Below are positions 44,723-54,052 of a stretch of DNA of 64,000 nucleotides, in pieces (position 1 is the first letter of the stretch; the number at the start of each line of letters is the position of its first letter). Origin of the DNA: Nocardia africana NBRC 100379 (lineage in GTDB: Bacteria > Actinomycetota > Actinomycetes > Mycobacteriales > Mycobacteriaceae); assembly GCF_001612635.1 (NCBI RefSeq), contig NZ_BDAV01000009.1:372001-436000 (forward strand), read 5' to 3'. The notes below the pieces were generated by a model. The model was not told the origin of the DNA. It searched no databases and saw only the letters and a program-made list of their open reading frames with translations. Position numbers and translations under genes: made by a program.

Positions 44723-46171
44723 ATGGAGTGGAACTTTCAGTCGGCGGAAGACATCGCGGCTGCCTTGCGTGCCGGTGCGGTGACGTCGGTGGAACTGACC
44801 GACGCGGCGATCACTCGTATCGAGCGCGACGACAAGGCGATCAACGCGATCTGTGTGCCGGACTTCGACAATGCTCGGGCCGCCGCGCGCGCCGCCGACC
44901 AGGCGCGCGCCGGCGGCGAGAACCGGCCGCTGCTCGGCATTCCGGTGACGGTCAAGGAGTCCTACGATATCGCCGGGCTGCCCACGACCTGGGGCATGCC
45001 GCAGCACGCGAATTATGTACCGGCCGAGGACGCGGTGCAGGTATCGCGGTTGAAGGCGGCCGGTGCTGTGATCCTCGGCAAAACCAATGTGCCGGTGATG
45101 TTGCGAGATATCCAGAGCTTCAACGAGATCTACGGCACCACCAACAATCCGTGGGATCACAACCGCACGTCGGGTGGGTCGTCCGGAGGGTCGGCGGCGG
45201 CCCTGGCGTCCGGATTCGGCGCGCTGTCCATCGGCTCCGACCTCGCGGGTTCCTTGCGCACGCCCGCGCATTTCTGCGGCGTCTACGCGCACAAGCCGAC
45301 ACTCGGGCTCGCGCCGACCCGCGGGATGGTCGCCCCGTCCGCGCCGGCCTTGCCGATCGACCTCGACCTGGCTGTCGTCGGCCCGATGGCGCGCACCGCC
45401 CGCGACCTGTCCCTGCTGCTCGACGTGATGGCCGGACCGGACCCACTGACCCACGGCCTCGCCTACGACGTCGCACTGCCGCCCGCGCGCCACGATCGGC
45501 TGGCCGACTTCCGTGTCCTGATCATCGAGGACCATCCCCTCATCGCGACCGGATCGGCGGTGCGGGCGGGCGTGAACCGAGTCGCCGAGGCGCTCGTCGA
45601 CGAGGGCGCCCGCGTCGAACGACACAGCCCGCTGCTGCCGGATCCGACCGACGCGGCGACGCTGTACATGCAGCTGATGCTGTCGAATGCCGCGGCGGGT
45701 CTTCCGCTCGATGTGTACCGGCAGCTGCGGACCCGGGCCGCCGCCCTGAGCCCGGACGACCGGAGTCTCGATGCGGCGCGGTTGCGCGGCATGGTGCTCA
45801 GCCACCGAGACTGGGTCGCGGCGAACAACGGTCGCGAACTCCATCGCCACGGTTGGCGGCAGCTGTTCGCCGAGTTCGACGCCGTGGTGTGCCCCATCAC
45901 GCCCACTCCCGCCTACCCGCACGACCACCACGGAGACCTGGAGGACCGGCACATCGACATCGACGGCGTCGCCTATCCGTACTTCGACCAGCTCGTGTGG
46001 GCCGGTATGGCCACCATGCCCGGTCTGCCCGCGACCGCCGTACCGGCGGGCCGCTCCCCCGAGGGCCTGCCGGTGGGAGTGCAGCTTATCGGCCCGATGT
46101 TCGAGGACCGCACCCCGTTGCGGCTGGCCGAACTGCTCGAGGAGAAGATCGGCGGCTTCCAGTCACCGTAG
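44723..46171 (+). CDS. amidase-signature-family hydrolase
   Basis: Amidase of 482 residues with the Ser-cisSer-Lys triad visible. The lysine is in GIPVTVKESYD. The Gly/Ser-rich signature is RTSGGSSGGSAAALASG, and the nucleophile lies in GSDLAGSLRTPAHFCGV. It hydrolyses a carboxylic amide to acid and ammonia; the substrate is unknown. The ATG at 44723 (MEWNFQSAEDIAAAL) is the family start; a longer frame from 44645 adds unrelated residues. It stands alone. Confidence 0.9.
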   Translation: MEWNFQSAEDIAAALRAGAVTSVELTDAAITRIERDDKAINAICVPDFDNARAAARAADQARAGGENRPLLGIPVTVKESYDIAGLPTTWGMPQHANYVPAEDAVQVSRLKAAGAVILGKTNVPVMLRDIQSFNEIYGTTNNPWDHNRTSGGSSGGSAAALASGFGALSIGSDLAGSLRTPAHFCGVYAHKPTLGLAPTRGMVAPSAPALPIDLDLAVVGPMARTARDLSLLLDVMAGPDPLTHGLAYDVALPPARHDRLADFRVLIIEDHPLIATGSAVRAGVNRVAEALVDEGARVERHSPLLPDPTDAATLYMQLMLSNAAAGLPLDVYRQLRTRAAALSPDDRSLDAARLRGMVLSHRDWVAANNGRELHRHGWRQLFAEFDAVVCPITPTPAYPHDHHGDLEDRHIDIDGVAYPYFDQLVWAGMATMPGLPATAVPAGRSPEGLPVGVQLIGPMFEDRTPLRLAELLEEKIGGFQSP

Positions 46172-46212
46172 CGCGCACGCATCGGACCGGTGCCTGCCGC
46201 CGGGCCTGCGCA

Positions 46213-46228
46213 CCGGCGTGTACGCCGG
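46213..46228 (+). terminator. hairpin after the amidase gene
   Basis: CCGGCGT (46213-46219) pairs with ACGCCGG (46222-46228) at a very tight 2-nt turn (or 6 bp with a TGTA loop), 41 nt after the stop, followed by CGAAAA. Confidence 0.4.
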
Positions 46229-46353
46229 CGAAAATCCGTGTGCGCGTAGCCGTTCGCACGCACTATCGTTGCCTCTCCGGCGATCGTGCCGGTGCGCTTC
46301 GGGTCGCGGCGTCGCCGTAGCGGAGCAGCAAGGTGTAGGACGGGGGTGAGCAG

Positions 46354-47031
46354 GTGCGGAATCTGCTGTTGGAAGGAGTCGTCGGGTCGCAGGCCTACGG
46401 TTTGGCGACGGCGACGAGCGATACCGACTATGCGGGGATCTACGCGGAACCGACGCGTGCGCTGCTGGGCTTGCATCCACCGGCGCGAACCAGCCGCACC
46501 GGCCGCGGTGGCGACGACGCCGTCTACCACGAGATCGGCAAGGCGATGGCCCTGATGCTGTCGTGCAATCCGACCGCCTACGAAGTGCTGTGGCTCGACA
46601 CCTACACGGTCGCCACACCTTTCGGGCGCGAACTCGTGTCGCTGCGTGGATGTTTCGCGTCGGCGGGCCGGGTCCGCCGTGCGTATGTCGGGTACGCCGC
46701 CGCGCAGCTGCGCGATCTGGAACAGCGCCCGCATCCATCGCCGGACCGGCGCGCCAAACAGGCCCGGCACACGCTGCGACTGCTGTGGCAGGGATATCAG
46801 CTCTACGCCACCGGCTTTCTGCCGATCCGGGTGCCGGATCCGCAACGCTATCTCGAGTTCGGGCAGCGCGCCGCGACCGACGGGGCGACTCCGGTGCGGG
46901 CGGTGCTCGCCGAGTACGAGGGGGCGTTCGAGCAGACGACATCGGCCCTGCGGCACGAGCCCGATGAGGAACCGATCGAGTCGCTGCTGCAACGCATCCG
47001 GCGCGCCTATCTGGACGAGGAGACGCGATGA
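46354..47031 (+). CDS. RlaP-type nucleotidyltransferase (PF10127)
   Basis: A 225-residue protein of the polymerase-beta superfamily, RlaP/YcgL type. The signature GSQAYGLATATSDTDYAGIY contains the GS motif and the two catalytic Asp residues. NPTAYEVLWLDTYT and a helical C-terminal region follow. RlaP proteins are linked by comparative genomics to RNA repair and are frequent in phages. The GTG start lies after GGGGGTGAG. The gene overlaps the following metallophosphoesterase gene by 4 nt (ATGA), so the two act together. The nucleic-acid end-processing role is inference. Confidence 0.85.
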   Translation: MRNLLLEGVVGSQAYGLATATSDTDYAGIYAEPTRALLGLHPPARTSRTGRGGDDAVYHEIGKAMALMLSCNPTAYEVLWLDTYTVATPFGRELVSLRGCFASAGRVRRAYVGYAAAQLRDLEQRPHPSPDRRAKQARHTLRLLWQGYQLYATGFLPIRVPDPQRYLEFGQRAATDGATPVRAVLAEYEGAFEQTTSALRHEPDEEPIESLLQRIRRAYLDEETR

Positions 47032-47621
47032 GCGAGGTGTGGTTCCTCGCCGACCCCCATGTGGGACATCGGCTGGTGTCGGGCCTGCGTGGATTCGACA
47101 CACCCGAGGAGCACGATGCCGCGCTCGCCGAGCGCTGGGACAGCCGGGTCGGTGCCGAGGATGAGGTGTGGGTGCTCGGTGATATCTCCGTCGGCGGCAC
47201 CAAAGCGCAGATGGCGGCTCTGGAGTGGATGTCGCAGCGGCCCGGGGTGAAGCATCTGGTGGCGGGGAATCACGACGGTTGTCATCCGATGCGCAGCCGC
47301 GCCCATCGCTGGCAGCGGATCTATCTGGAGACGTTCGCGTCGGTGCAGCAGTCCGCGGTCCGCAGGATCGACGGTCACCGGGTGTTGTTGTCGCACTTCC
47401 CGTTTCACGGGGCCACGGACGGCGACCATACCGCCGAGAACCGATTCGAGGAGTGGCGGCTGCCCGCGACCGGGGACAATGCCGGACGCTGGCTGCTGCA
47501 CGGCCACACCCACAGCTCGGTGCGGATCCGCGGGCGCATGATCCACGTGGGCCTCGACGCGCACGAGTTGGCGCCGGTGCCGTTGGACTGGGTGCGCCGA
47601 ACCATCGCCCGTACCGGCTGA
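47028..47621 (+). CDS. metallophosphoesterase
   Basis: Calcineurin-like phosphoesterase of 197 residues with the full set of metal motifs: LADPHVGH, GDIS, GNHDG, LSHFPFHG and GHTHSS. It lacks other domains. It is translationally coupled to an RlaP-type nucleotidyltransferase, a pair also common in actinophages. A phosphatase or phosphodiesterase acting on nucleic-acid ends that the partner extends or caps is the natural reading (inference). Confidence 0.9.
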   Translation: MSEVWFLADPHVGHRLVSGLRGFDTPEEHDAALAERWDSRVGAEDEVWVLGDISVGGTKAQMAALEWMSQRPGVKHLVAGNHDGCHPMRSRAHRWQRIYLETFASVQQSAVRRIDGHRVLLSHFPFHGATDGDHTAENRFEEWRLPATGDNAGRWLLHGHTHSSVRIRGRMIHVGLDAHELAPVPLDWVRRTIARTG

Positions 47622-47676
47622 GGAGGCTTCCCGAAAGCGATGGTCGGCCTGCCCGTCCGATCGTTAGGGTCGTGGC

Positions 47677-48321
47677 ATGGTGGCGCCGGATCGTCTGCTC
47701 GAATTCGCCGGATTGGCTGTGGTGCTCGTGGTCGTGCCCGGGCCGAGCGTGCTGTTCGCGATCACCCGGGCAATCACAGTCGGGCGGCGGGAGGCACTGT
47801 TCACGGTGGCCGGCAACGCGGTCGGCGTCTATATGCAGGTCGCCGCGGTCGCATTCGGGCTCGGGACGCTCGTCGCGGCGTCGGCCACGGTATTCACCGC
47901 CGTCAAACTCGTGGGTGCGAGCTACCTGATCTATCTGGGTGTCCAGGCGATCCGTCGTCGGGCCGGACTGGTGGAAGCCTTCACCGCCGAGGTGCCCGCA
48001 CTCCGGCGCGGCAGTGTCACCATGGTGCGCGACGGCCTCGTCGTCGGATTCGCCAACCCGAAGTCCGTGGTCTTCCTCGCCGCGCTGCTGCCGCAATTCG
48101 TCGACCCGGACCACGGCTGGGTGCCGGGGCAGATGCTGGTGCTCGGGCTGTGTATTCCGTTGTTCGGGTTGATCTTCGACTCCACCTGGGCACTGACCGC
48201 CGGAGCGGCGCGCGCCTGGTTCGCGCGTTCGCCGCGGCGACTTGCCGCCGTCGGCGGCGCGGGCGGACTCGTGATGATCGGACTCGGCACCAGCTTGGCG
48301 TTGACCGGACGAAAGGACTGA
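47677..48321 (+). CDS. LysE/RhtB-family exporter
   Basis: Membrane exporter of 214 residues with six predicted helices. The family signature VPGPSVLFAITRAITVGRRE is at the N-terminus, and GFANPKSVVFLAALLPQFVD is the second conserved loop. Members export amino acids or related small molecules. TAGGGT 6 nt before the ATG points to a leaderless mRNA. Confidence 0.9.
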   Translation: MVAPDRLLEFAGLAVVLVVVPGPSVLFAITRAITVGRREALFTVAGNAVGVYMQVAAVAFGLGTLVAASATVFTAVKLVGASYLIYLGVQAIRRRAGLVEAFTAEVPALRRGSVTMVRDGLVVGFANPKSVVFLAALLPQFVDPDHGWVPGQMLVLGLCIPLFGLIFDSTWALTAGAARAWFARSPRRLAAVGGAGGLVMIGLGTSLALTGRKD

Positions 48322-48378
48322 CCACGGATCACCGGGTGTGGGCGGCGGATCGCGCGAAAGCCGGTGCCCGGCAGGCGG

Positions 48379-50685
48379 TTACGAGCTGACGTCCTCGAGG
48401 TCCGGCACGATCGGCGGCGGGGTGAGCACGGTCAGGTCCGGGACCGCGCCGCGATAGGCCTCGACTTGCACGAGCGCCAGTTGTCCTGTACTGCCCTGGC
48501 TCAGCGTGGAGGACGGGCGGTCGGCGGTGAGCACGTTCGGGTTGCCGTGCCGGCAGAACGACGGATCGGCGGGGTCCGGGTCGTACCAGGCGCCGGTGGA
48601 CAGTTGCGCGATGCCCGGTGCGACCGCGTCGTCGACGACGAGTCCGGCCAGGCAGGAGCCGCGGTCGTTGTACAGGCGCACGATATCGCCATCGGCCAGT
48701 CCGCGTGCGCGGGCTTCCGAGGGATGCAGGCGCACCGGTTCGCGATCGCGGATCTTCACCGACCGGCTGTGTGCGCCGATGTCGAGCTGACTGTGCAGTT
48801 TGGTCCGCGGCTGGTTGGCGACCAGTTGGAGCGGAAAGTCTTGTGCGGCGTCGCTTCCCAGCCATTCGTCGGGTTCGAGCCAGACCGGGTGGCCGGGGCA
48901 GTCGGGGTAGCCGTATCCGGCGATGGTTTCGGAGAAGATCTCGATGCGCCCGGAGGGTGTCGGTAGCGGATGTGCGCCGGGGTCGGCACGGAAGTCGGCG
49001 AACGCCACCTGCGGCGGGTCGGCGACGGGCAGTTCGATACCGGAACCGGACCAGAACCGGTCGAAGTCCGGGAAGCTGCGCCCCCGCTCGCCGAGGTCGG
49101 ACACCCATTGCCCGTACAGGTGGCGCAGCCATTCGCCCGTGGTGCGCCCCTCGGTGAATTCCTTTCCGGTGCCGAGCCTTTCGGACAATGCGGCGAAGAT
49201 GTCGTAGTCGTCGCGGGCTTGTCCGTGCGGGCGGGTCAGCGCCGGCATGGGGAACAGGATGCCGTCGTTGTCGCCGGTGCCGTAGTCGTCGCGTTCGATG
49301 GTCATGGTGGCGGGCAGCACGATATCGGCGTGGCGGGCGGTGGCGGTCCAGAACGCGTCGTGGACGACGATGGTTTCGGGCCGGTCGAACGCGCGGCGCA
49401 GGCGCGCCAGGTCCTGATGGTGATGGAAGGGGTTGCCGCCGGCCCAGTAGACCAGGCGGATATCGGGATAGCGCAGCTCGCGTCCGTCGTATCGGAACGG
49501 GGTGCCGGGTGCGAGCAGCATATCCGCGATCCGCGCGACGGGGATGAAGCGGTCGATGGGGTTGGCGCCCTGCGGAAGTCGCGGCAACGGCAGGGTGCGG
49601 GTGGGTTCGCCGACACTCGCCGAGGATCCGTAGCCGTGTCCGAAACCGCCGCCGGGCAATCCGATCTGGCCCAGCATGGCGGCCAGCACCACGCCCAGCC
49701 AGGTCGGTTGCTCGCCGTACTGCGCCCGCTGCAGCGACCAGCTCACCGTCACGAGCGTGCGTGCCGCGGCCATCTCGTGTGCCAGCGCCCGGATGCGTTC
49801 GGCCGGCACCCCGGTGATCGCGGCGGCCCAGGCGGGATCCTTCACGACGCCGTCGGCCGTGCCACGCAGATAGTGCGCGAACCGCTCGTATCCGACGGTG
49901 TGGGAGTTCAAGAATGCGGTGTCGGCCAGGCTGTCGGCGTCGAGGACCTGGGCCAGCGCGAGCATCAGCGCGGCGTCGGTGCCCGGGCGTGGGCTGATCC
50001 ACTCCGCCTCCGCGACCTCGGCGGTGTCGTCGCGCAGCGGGGAGACGGTGACGAACCGGCAGCCGCGCCGCCGGGCTTTCTCGATCCAGTCTCGGGTGTG
50101 GTGGCGGGACACGCCGCCCGGATTGACCGCGGCGTTCTTCGGCGAGATACCACCGAACGCGACCACCAGTTCGGTGTGTTCGGCGATCACCGATTTGGCG
50201 GTGAAACGGCCCAGCAGCGCGAACAGCGGCCCCACGACATACGGCAGCAACACCGTGGACGTGCCCAGGCTGTAGCTGTTGACGTGGCGGACGTAGCCAC
50301 CCAGGCAGTTCAGGAACCGGTGCAATTGGCTCTGGGCGTGATGGAATCGTCCCGCGCTGGCCCAGCCGTAGGAACCGCCGTAGACGGCTTCGGGGCCGAA
50401 TTCGGTGTAGACCCGGCGCAATTCGCCGCTGAGCAGATCGAATGCCCGGTCCCAGCTCACGGGAACATAGGAATCGCCGCCGCGCCCGGAGGCGCCCGGT
50501 CCGTGCTCGAGCCACGATGTGCGCACGTAGGGCCGGTCGATGCGGGTCGGATGATGTTGCGCCGAGGCCACATTGCCGATCAGCGCGGTGGGCTCGGGGT
50601 CGCCGGGCCAGGGCCGCACCTCGGTCAGCCGCTCACCGTCGCTGACGGCGTCGAACGCTCCCCAATGCGTCATGTGCGTGGCCAT
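48379..50685 (-). CDS. molybdopterin oxidoreductase, biotin/TMAO sulfoxide reductase type
   Basis: Mo-bis-MGD enzyme of 768 residues, BisC/TorA-like. HWGAFDAVSDGERLTEVRPW is the N-terminal pattern, and NSYSLGTSTV has the likely Mo-coordinating serine. The middle domains read VVAFGGISPKNAAVNPGG, WAGGNPFHHHQDLARLRRAF and FWTATARHADIVLPATMTIE. There is no N-terminal Fe-S motif and no Tat signal, so it should be cytosolic like BisC, reducing biotin or methionine sulfoxide (substrate inferred). I start at ATG 50685, with TAGGGT 7 nt upstream; the frame to 50754 is longer but unlike the family. Confidence 0.92.
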   Translation of the reverse strand: MATHMTHWGAFDAVSDGERLTEVRPWPGDPEPTALIGNVASAQHHPTRIDRPYVRTSWLEHGPGASGRGGDSYVPVSWDRAFDLLSGELRRVYTEFGPEAVYGGSYGWASAGRFHHAQSQLHRFLNCLGGYVRHVNSYSLGTSTVLLPYVVGPLFALLGRFTAKSVIAEHTELVVAFGGISPKNAAVNPGGVSRHHTRDWIEKARRRGCRFVTVSPLRDDTAEVAEAEWISPRPGTDAALMLALAQVLDADSLADTAFLNSHTVGYERFAHYLRGTADGVVKDPAWAAAITGVPAERIRALAHEMAAARTLVTVSWSLQRAQYGEQPTWLGVVLAAMLGQIGLPGGGFGHGYGSSASVGEPTRTLPLPRLPQGANPIDRFIPVARIADMLLAPGTPFRYDGRELRYPDIRLVYWAGGNPFHHHQDLARLRRAFDRPETIVVHDAFWTATARHADIVLPATMTIERDDYGTGDNDGILFPMPALTRPHGQARDDYDIFAALSERLGTGKEFTEGRTTGEWLRHLYGQWVSDLGERGRSFPDFDRFWSGSGIELPVADPPQVAFADFRADPGAHPLPTPSGRIEIFSETIAGYGYPDCPGHPVWLEPDEWLGSDAAQDFPLQLVANQPRTKLHSQLDIGAHSRSVKIRDREPVRLHPSEARARGLADGDIVRLYNDRGSCLAGLVVDDAVAPGIAQLSTGAWYDPDPADPSFCRHGNPNVLTADRPSSTLSQGSTGQLALVQVEAYRGAVPDLTVLTPPPIVPDLEDVSS

Positions 50686-50851
50686 GGCCGCCACCCTAGC
50701 CGCGCGCACCGACAGTGTTCGACCGAATTCCGCAATACCTGGACACTCGCCCAACAGCGCGTCAGAATGACTGCGCCGCGTCCGCGCGTGTGGAGGCGGC
50801 GACCGGGGCCGGCGTGCCCGGACGCGTCCCTACCAGATGCCGAGGAGTTCG

Positions 50852-52186
50852 ATGCGCAACGTCAGCCGTCGCCAGGCTTTCGGTCTGTTCGCCGCCGTGG
50901 CCGCTGCCGCCGTGGCCGGTCCCGCCGCCTTCGCCCAGGCCCGCCCGGCTCCGCCGGTCACCGTGCCGGATCTGGGTGGCGACTTCCTGTGGGGTGTGGC
51001 CAGCGCCGGATTCCAGTGCGAAGGCCATGCGCCCGACAGCAATTGGCTGCGGTACGTGGCCGCGCATCCCGACTACGACCGCTACCACGATGCGGTCGAT
51101 TTCTTCACCGGCTATCGCTCCGATATCGGCCTGGCCGCCGGGCTCGGCGTCGGGGTCTACCGCATCAGCGTCGAATGGGCACGGGTGCAGCCGCGGCCCG
51201 GCGAATGGGACGAGGCCGGATTCGCGTTCTACGACAGCGTTCTCGACACGATGGCCGCGCACGGCATCCGCCCGATGCTGACCCTGGATCACTGGGTGTA
51301 TCCCGGCTGGGCGGCCGACCGCGGCGGCTGGGCGCATCCGGCGATGCTCGGCGACTGGCTGGCCAATGCGCGGACAGTGGTGCAGCGCTATGCCTCTCGC
51401 AATCCGCTGTGGGTCACGTTCAACGAGCCGGCGTTCTACATCGTCAACGAAACCCGCAACGGCGGGTTGTCGCCGGCGGACGTCCCCGCCATGCAGCAGC
51501 GACTGATCCAGGCGCACAACACCATCTACGACGACATCCACCGGGTGCAGCCGGGCGCCCTGGTGACCAGCAACCTGGCCTACATCGTCGGCACGGCGGA
51601 GCCGGTGGTCAACGGCCCGATGATCGATGCCATCGCCGCGAAACTCGACTATGTCGGCATCGACTACTACTACGGTCACACCCCGCAGGACCTGGCCCGG
51701 CTGTCACCCGGCGACCTCGACCAGCTGTGGAAGATGCCGCTGCAACCCGAGGGCATCTACTATGCGCTGGAATACTATTCGCGACGATTCCCCGGTAAAC
51801 CGCTGTATGTGGTGGAGAACGGTATGCCGACCGAGAACGGCGCGCCACGCCCCGACGGCTACACCCGCGGCGACGACCTGCGCGACACCGTGTACTGGCT
51901 CCAGCGCGCCAAGGCCGACGGCATCGACGTGATCGGCTACAACTACTGGTCGATCACCGACAACTACGAATGGGGCAGCTACACACCGCGCTTCGGGCTG
52001 TACACCGTCGACGTGCTGACCGACCCCACCCTGACGCGGCGGCCCACCGACGCGGTGGACGCCTATCGCGCGATCACACGGGCGGGCGGGGTTCCCGCAG
52101 ACTACCGTCCCACGCGTGGCCCGGTGGCCTGTTCCCTCGTCGACATACCCGGCAGCTGTGCCGATCCGGTGACCGTGCCGCATTGA
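50852..52186 (+). CDS. Tat-exported glycoside hydrolase family 1 protein
   Basis: A 444-residue secreted GH1 enzyme. It begins with a Tat signal (VSRRQAFGLFAAVAAAAVAG, cleavage near AFA). The GH1 barrel reads GGDFLWGVASAGFQCEGH, then LDHWVYPGWAADRGGW, then the acid/base TFNEP and the nucleophile YVVENGMP, and ends YNYWSITDNYEWG. It hydrolyses beta-glycosides outside the membrane. The C-terminal tail has a Cys pair (VACSLVDIPGSCADP) likely to form a disulfide. GAGGAG precedes the ATG. A close paralogue is at 59689-61041. Confidence 0.92.
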   Translation: MRNVSRRQAFGLFAAVAAAAVAGPAAFAQARPAPPVTVPDLGGDFLWGVASAGFQCEGHAPDSNWLRYVAAHPDYDRYHDAVDFFTGYRSDIGLAAGLGVGVYRISVEWARVQPRPGEWDEAGFAFYDSVLDTMAAHGIRPMLTLDHWVYPGWAADRGGWAHPAMLGDWLANARTVVQRYASRNPLWVTFNEPAFYIVNETRNGGLSPADVPAMQQRLIQAHNTIYDDIHRVQPGALVTSNLAYIVGTAEPVVNGPMIDAIAAKLDYVGIDYYYGHTPQDLARLSPGDLDQLWKMPLQPEGIYYALEYYSRRFPGKPLYVVENGMPTENGAPRPDGYTRGDDLRDTVYWLQRAKADGIDVIGYNYWSITDNYEWGSYTPRFGLYTVDVLTDPTLTRRPTDAVDAYRAITRAGGVPADYRPTRGPVACSLVDIPGSCADPVTVPH

Positions 52187-52292
52187 TCGCCCCCACCCGG
52201 TATGCGGGCGCCGGGCGCTGGGGCTAGTTTCAGAGGGGCAATTGTTGCGGTCCGGTCACGGGCCGACGAAACACCCTGATGGAGGACAGCTC

Positions 52293-53987
52293 GTGCGCAT
52301 CCTGTTGGTCGCCAGCGCATTCAACAGTCTCACCCAGCGCGTGCATGCCGAATTGCGGGAGCGCGATCACGAGGTCGGCGTCGAATTGGCGCTCGGCGAC
52401 GATCTGCTCCGCGCCCGGGTCGCCCGTTTCCGGCCGGATCTGATTCTGGCGCCGATGCTCACCACGGCGATTCCCGAGGATGTGTGGACCGAGCATCCGG
52501 TGTTCATCGTGCATCCGGGTCCGATGGGCGATCGGGGGCCGTCGTCGCTGGATTGGGCCATCACCGAGGGTGCGTCCCGGTGGGGTGTGACGGTGCTGCA
52601 GGCGGTGGCCGAGATGGACGCGGGCCCGATCTGGGCGTCGGTGGGCTTCGATGTGGCGCCGTGCGGTAAGAGCGAGCTGTATCGCAACGAGGTGTCCGAC
52701 GCGGCGGTCGAGGCGGTGCTGACCGCGGTGCGCCGCTTCGCATCCGGCGACTACGTGCCCGAACCGCTGGATTACGACCGCCCCGACGTCACCGGCCGGT
52801 TGCGGCCGTTCCTCACCCAGCAGGTCCGTCGCATCGAGTGGGCCACCGCCGATACCGCGACCGTGATCCGCACGCTGCGCGCGGCCGATTCCCAGCCGGG
52901 TGTGCTGGACGAACTGTTCGGCCGCGAATACTTCGTCCACGGCGGCCATTACGAGGATCGGCTGCGCGGCGAGCCGGGCGCGGTGATCGCCACCCGCGAC
53001 GGCGCGATCTGCCGGGCGACCGTCGACGGTGCGGTGTGGTTGCCGCAGCTGCGCCCGCGCCGCGTGCCGGGCGGACCGGTGACGTTCAAGATGCCGGCCA
53101 CCGACGCGCTGGGCGCCGATCTGCCCGCCGGAGTTCCCGAGGTCCCGGTCTCCCCCGCCGAGGCGGCGGTCCGTGACACCTGGTCGGAGCTGCGCTACCA
53201 CGAGGACGCGGGCGTCGGCTATCTCGAATTCGCCTATCCCGGTGGCGCGATGGACACCCGGCAGTGCCGGCGGCTGCTCACCGCGTATCGCGAGGCCTGC
53301 GATCGGCCGGTGGACGTGCTGGTGCTGGGGCCGCGGCGCGACTTCTTCTCCAACGGCATCCATCTCAACGTGATCGAGGCGGCCGCCGATCCGGCCGAGG
53401 AGTCGTGGCGCAACATCAACGCGATCGACGATGTGGTGGAGGCGATTCTGACCACCACCGACAAACTGGTGGTCGCGGCGCTGGCGGGCAATGCCGCCGC
53501 CGGCGGGGTGATGCTGGCCCTGGCCGCCGATCACGTGTGGTGCCGGGAATCGGTGGTGCTCAATCCGCACTACCGGCTGATGGGCCTGCACGGTTCGGAG
53601 TACTGGACCTATACGCTGCCGCAACGGGTGGGCCCGGAGGTCGCCGAGCAACTCACCACCCGGACCCTGCCGGTCGGCGCGCGGGCCGCGGCGCGAGTGG
53701 GGTTGGTGGACAAGGTGTTCGAAGGCTCCACCGAGCGGTTCCGGGCACAGGTTCGCCGCGAGGCCGAAAACCTCGCGGCGGCACCGGAACTGCAGAACCT
53801 CCTGCTGGCGAAGAAGCAGCGCCGCGCGGCCGACGAGGCGGTCAAGCCGCTGGCGCGGTATCGGGCCGAGGAGCTGGCGCATATGCACCGCAACTTCTTC
53901 GGCGACGGCGAGTCCTATCACCGGTTGCGGCGCGAATTCGTCGCCAACACCAAACCGCTGGCGACTCCCGCACACCTGCTGGGCTGA
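52293..53987 (+). CDS. hypX: HypX-type hydrogenase maturation protein
   Basis: A two-domain protein of 564 residues. The N-terminal formyl-tetrahydrofolate-binding domain has FIVHPGPMGDRGPSSLDWAI and a trailing formyltransferase-C-like part to about 270. The C-terminal crotonase domain has LAGNAAAGGVMLALAADHVW and FFSNGIHLNVIE. HypX makes CO from formyl-THF for the Fe(CN)2CO ligand of NiFe-hydrogenases in aerobes. The GTG follows GGAGG by 7 nt. No hyp or hydrogenase genes are adjacent in this window, so it is an orphan here. Confidence 0.9.
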   Translation: MRILLVASAFNSLTQRVHAELRERDHEVGVELALGDDLLRARVARFRPDLILAPMLTTAIPEDVWTEHPVFIVHPGPMGDRGPSSLDWAITEGASRWGVTVLQAVAEMDAGPIWASVGFDVAPCGKSELYRNEVSDAAVEAVLTAVRRFASGDYVPEPLDYDRPDVTGRLRPFLTQQVRRIEWATADTATVIRTLRAADSQPGVLDELFGREYFVHGGHYEDRLRGEPGAVIATRDGAICRATVDGAVWLPQLRPRRVPGGPVTFKMPATDALGADLPAGVPEVPVSPAEAAVRDTWSELRYHEDAGVGYLEFAYPGGAMDTRQCRRLLTAYREACDRPVDVLVLGPRRDFFSNGIHLNVIEAAADPAEESWRNINAIDDVVEAILTTTDKLVVAALAGNAAAGGVMLALAADHVWCRESVVLNPHYRLMGLHGSEYWTYTLPQRVGPEVAEQLTTRTLPVGARAAARVGLVDKVFEGSTERFRAQVRREAENLAAAPELQNLLLAKKQRRAADEAVKPLARYRAEELAHMHRNFFGDGESYHRLRREFVANTKPLATPAHLLG

Positions 53988-53995
53988 GCGCCGGG

Positions 53996-54035
53996 TCCGT
54001 CCGGTCGTGGCCGTGCGCTGCCGCGACCGGACGGA
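53996..54035. terminator. 12-bp hairpin between convergent hypX and monooxygenase genes
   Basis: TCCGTCCGGTCG (53996-54007) pairs exactly with CGACCGGACGGA (54024-54035) across a 16-nt loop. It lies between two converging genes, so it probably works in both directions. Confidence 0.75.
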
Positions 54036-54052
54036 GTTCCGCGCGACGTCGG

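Noticed and set aside
48970..51798. 942-codon plus-strand frame
   Set aside because: It is antisense to the BisC-like enzyme and then out of frame with the GH1 gene; composition is typical of a GC shadow.
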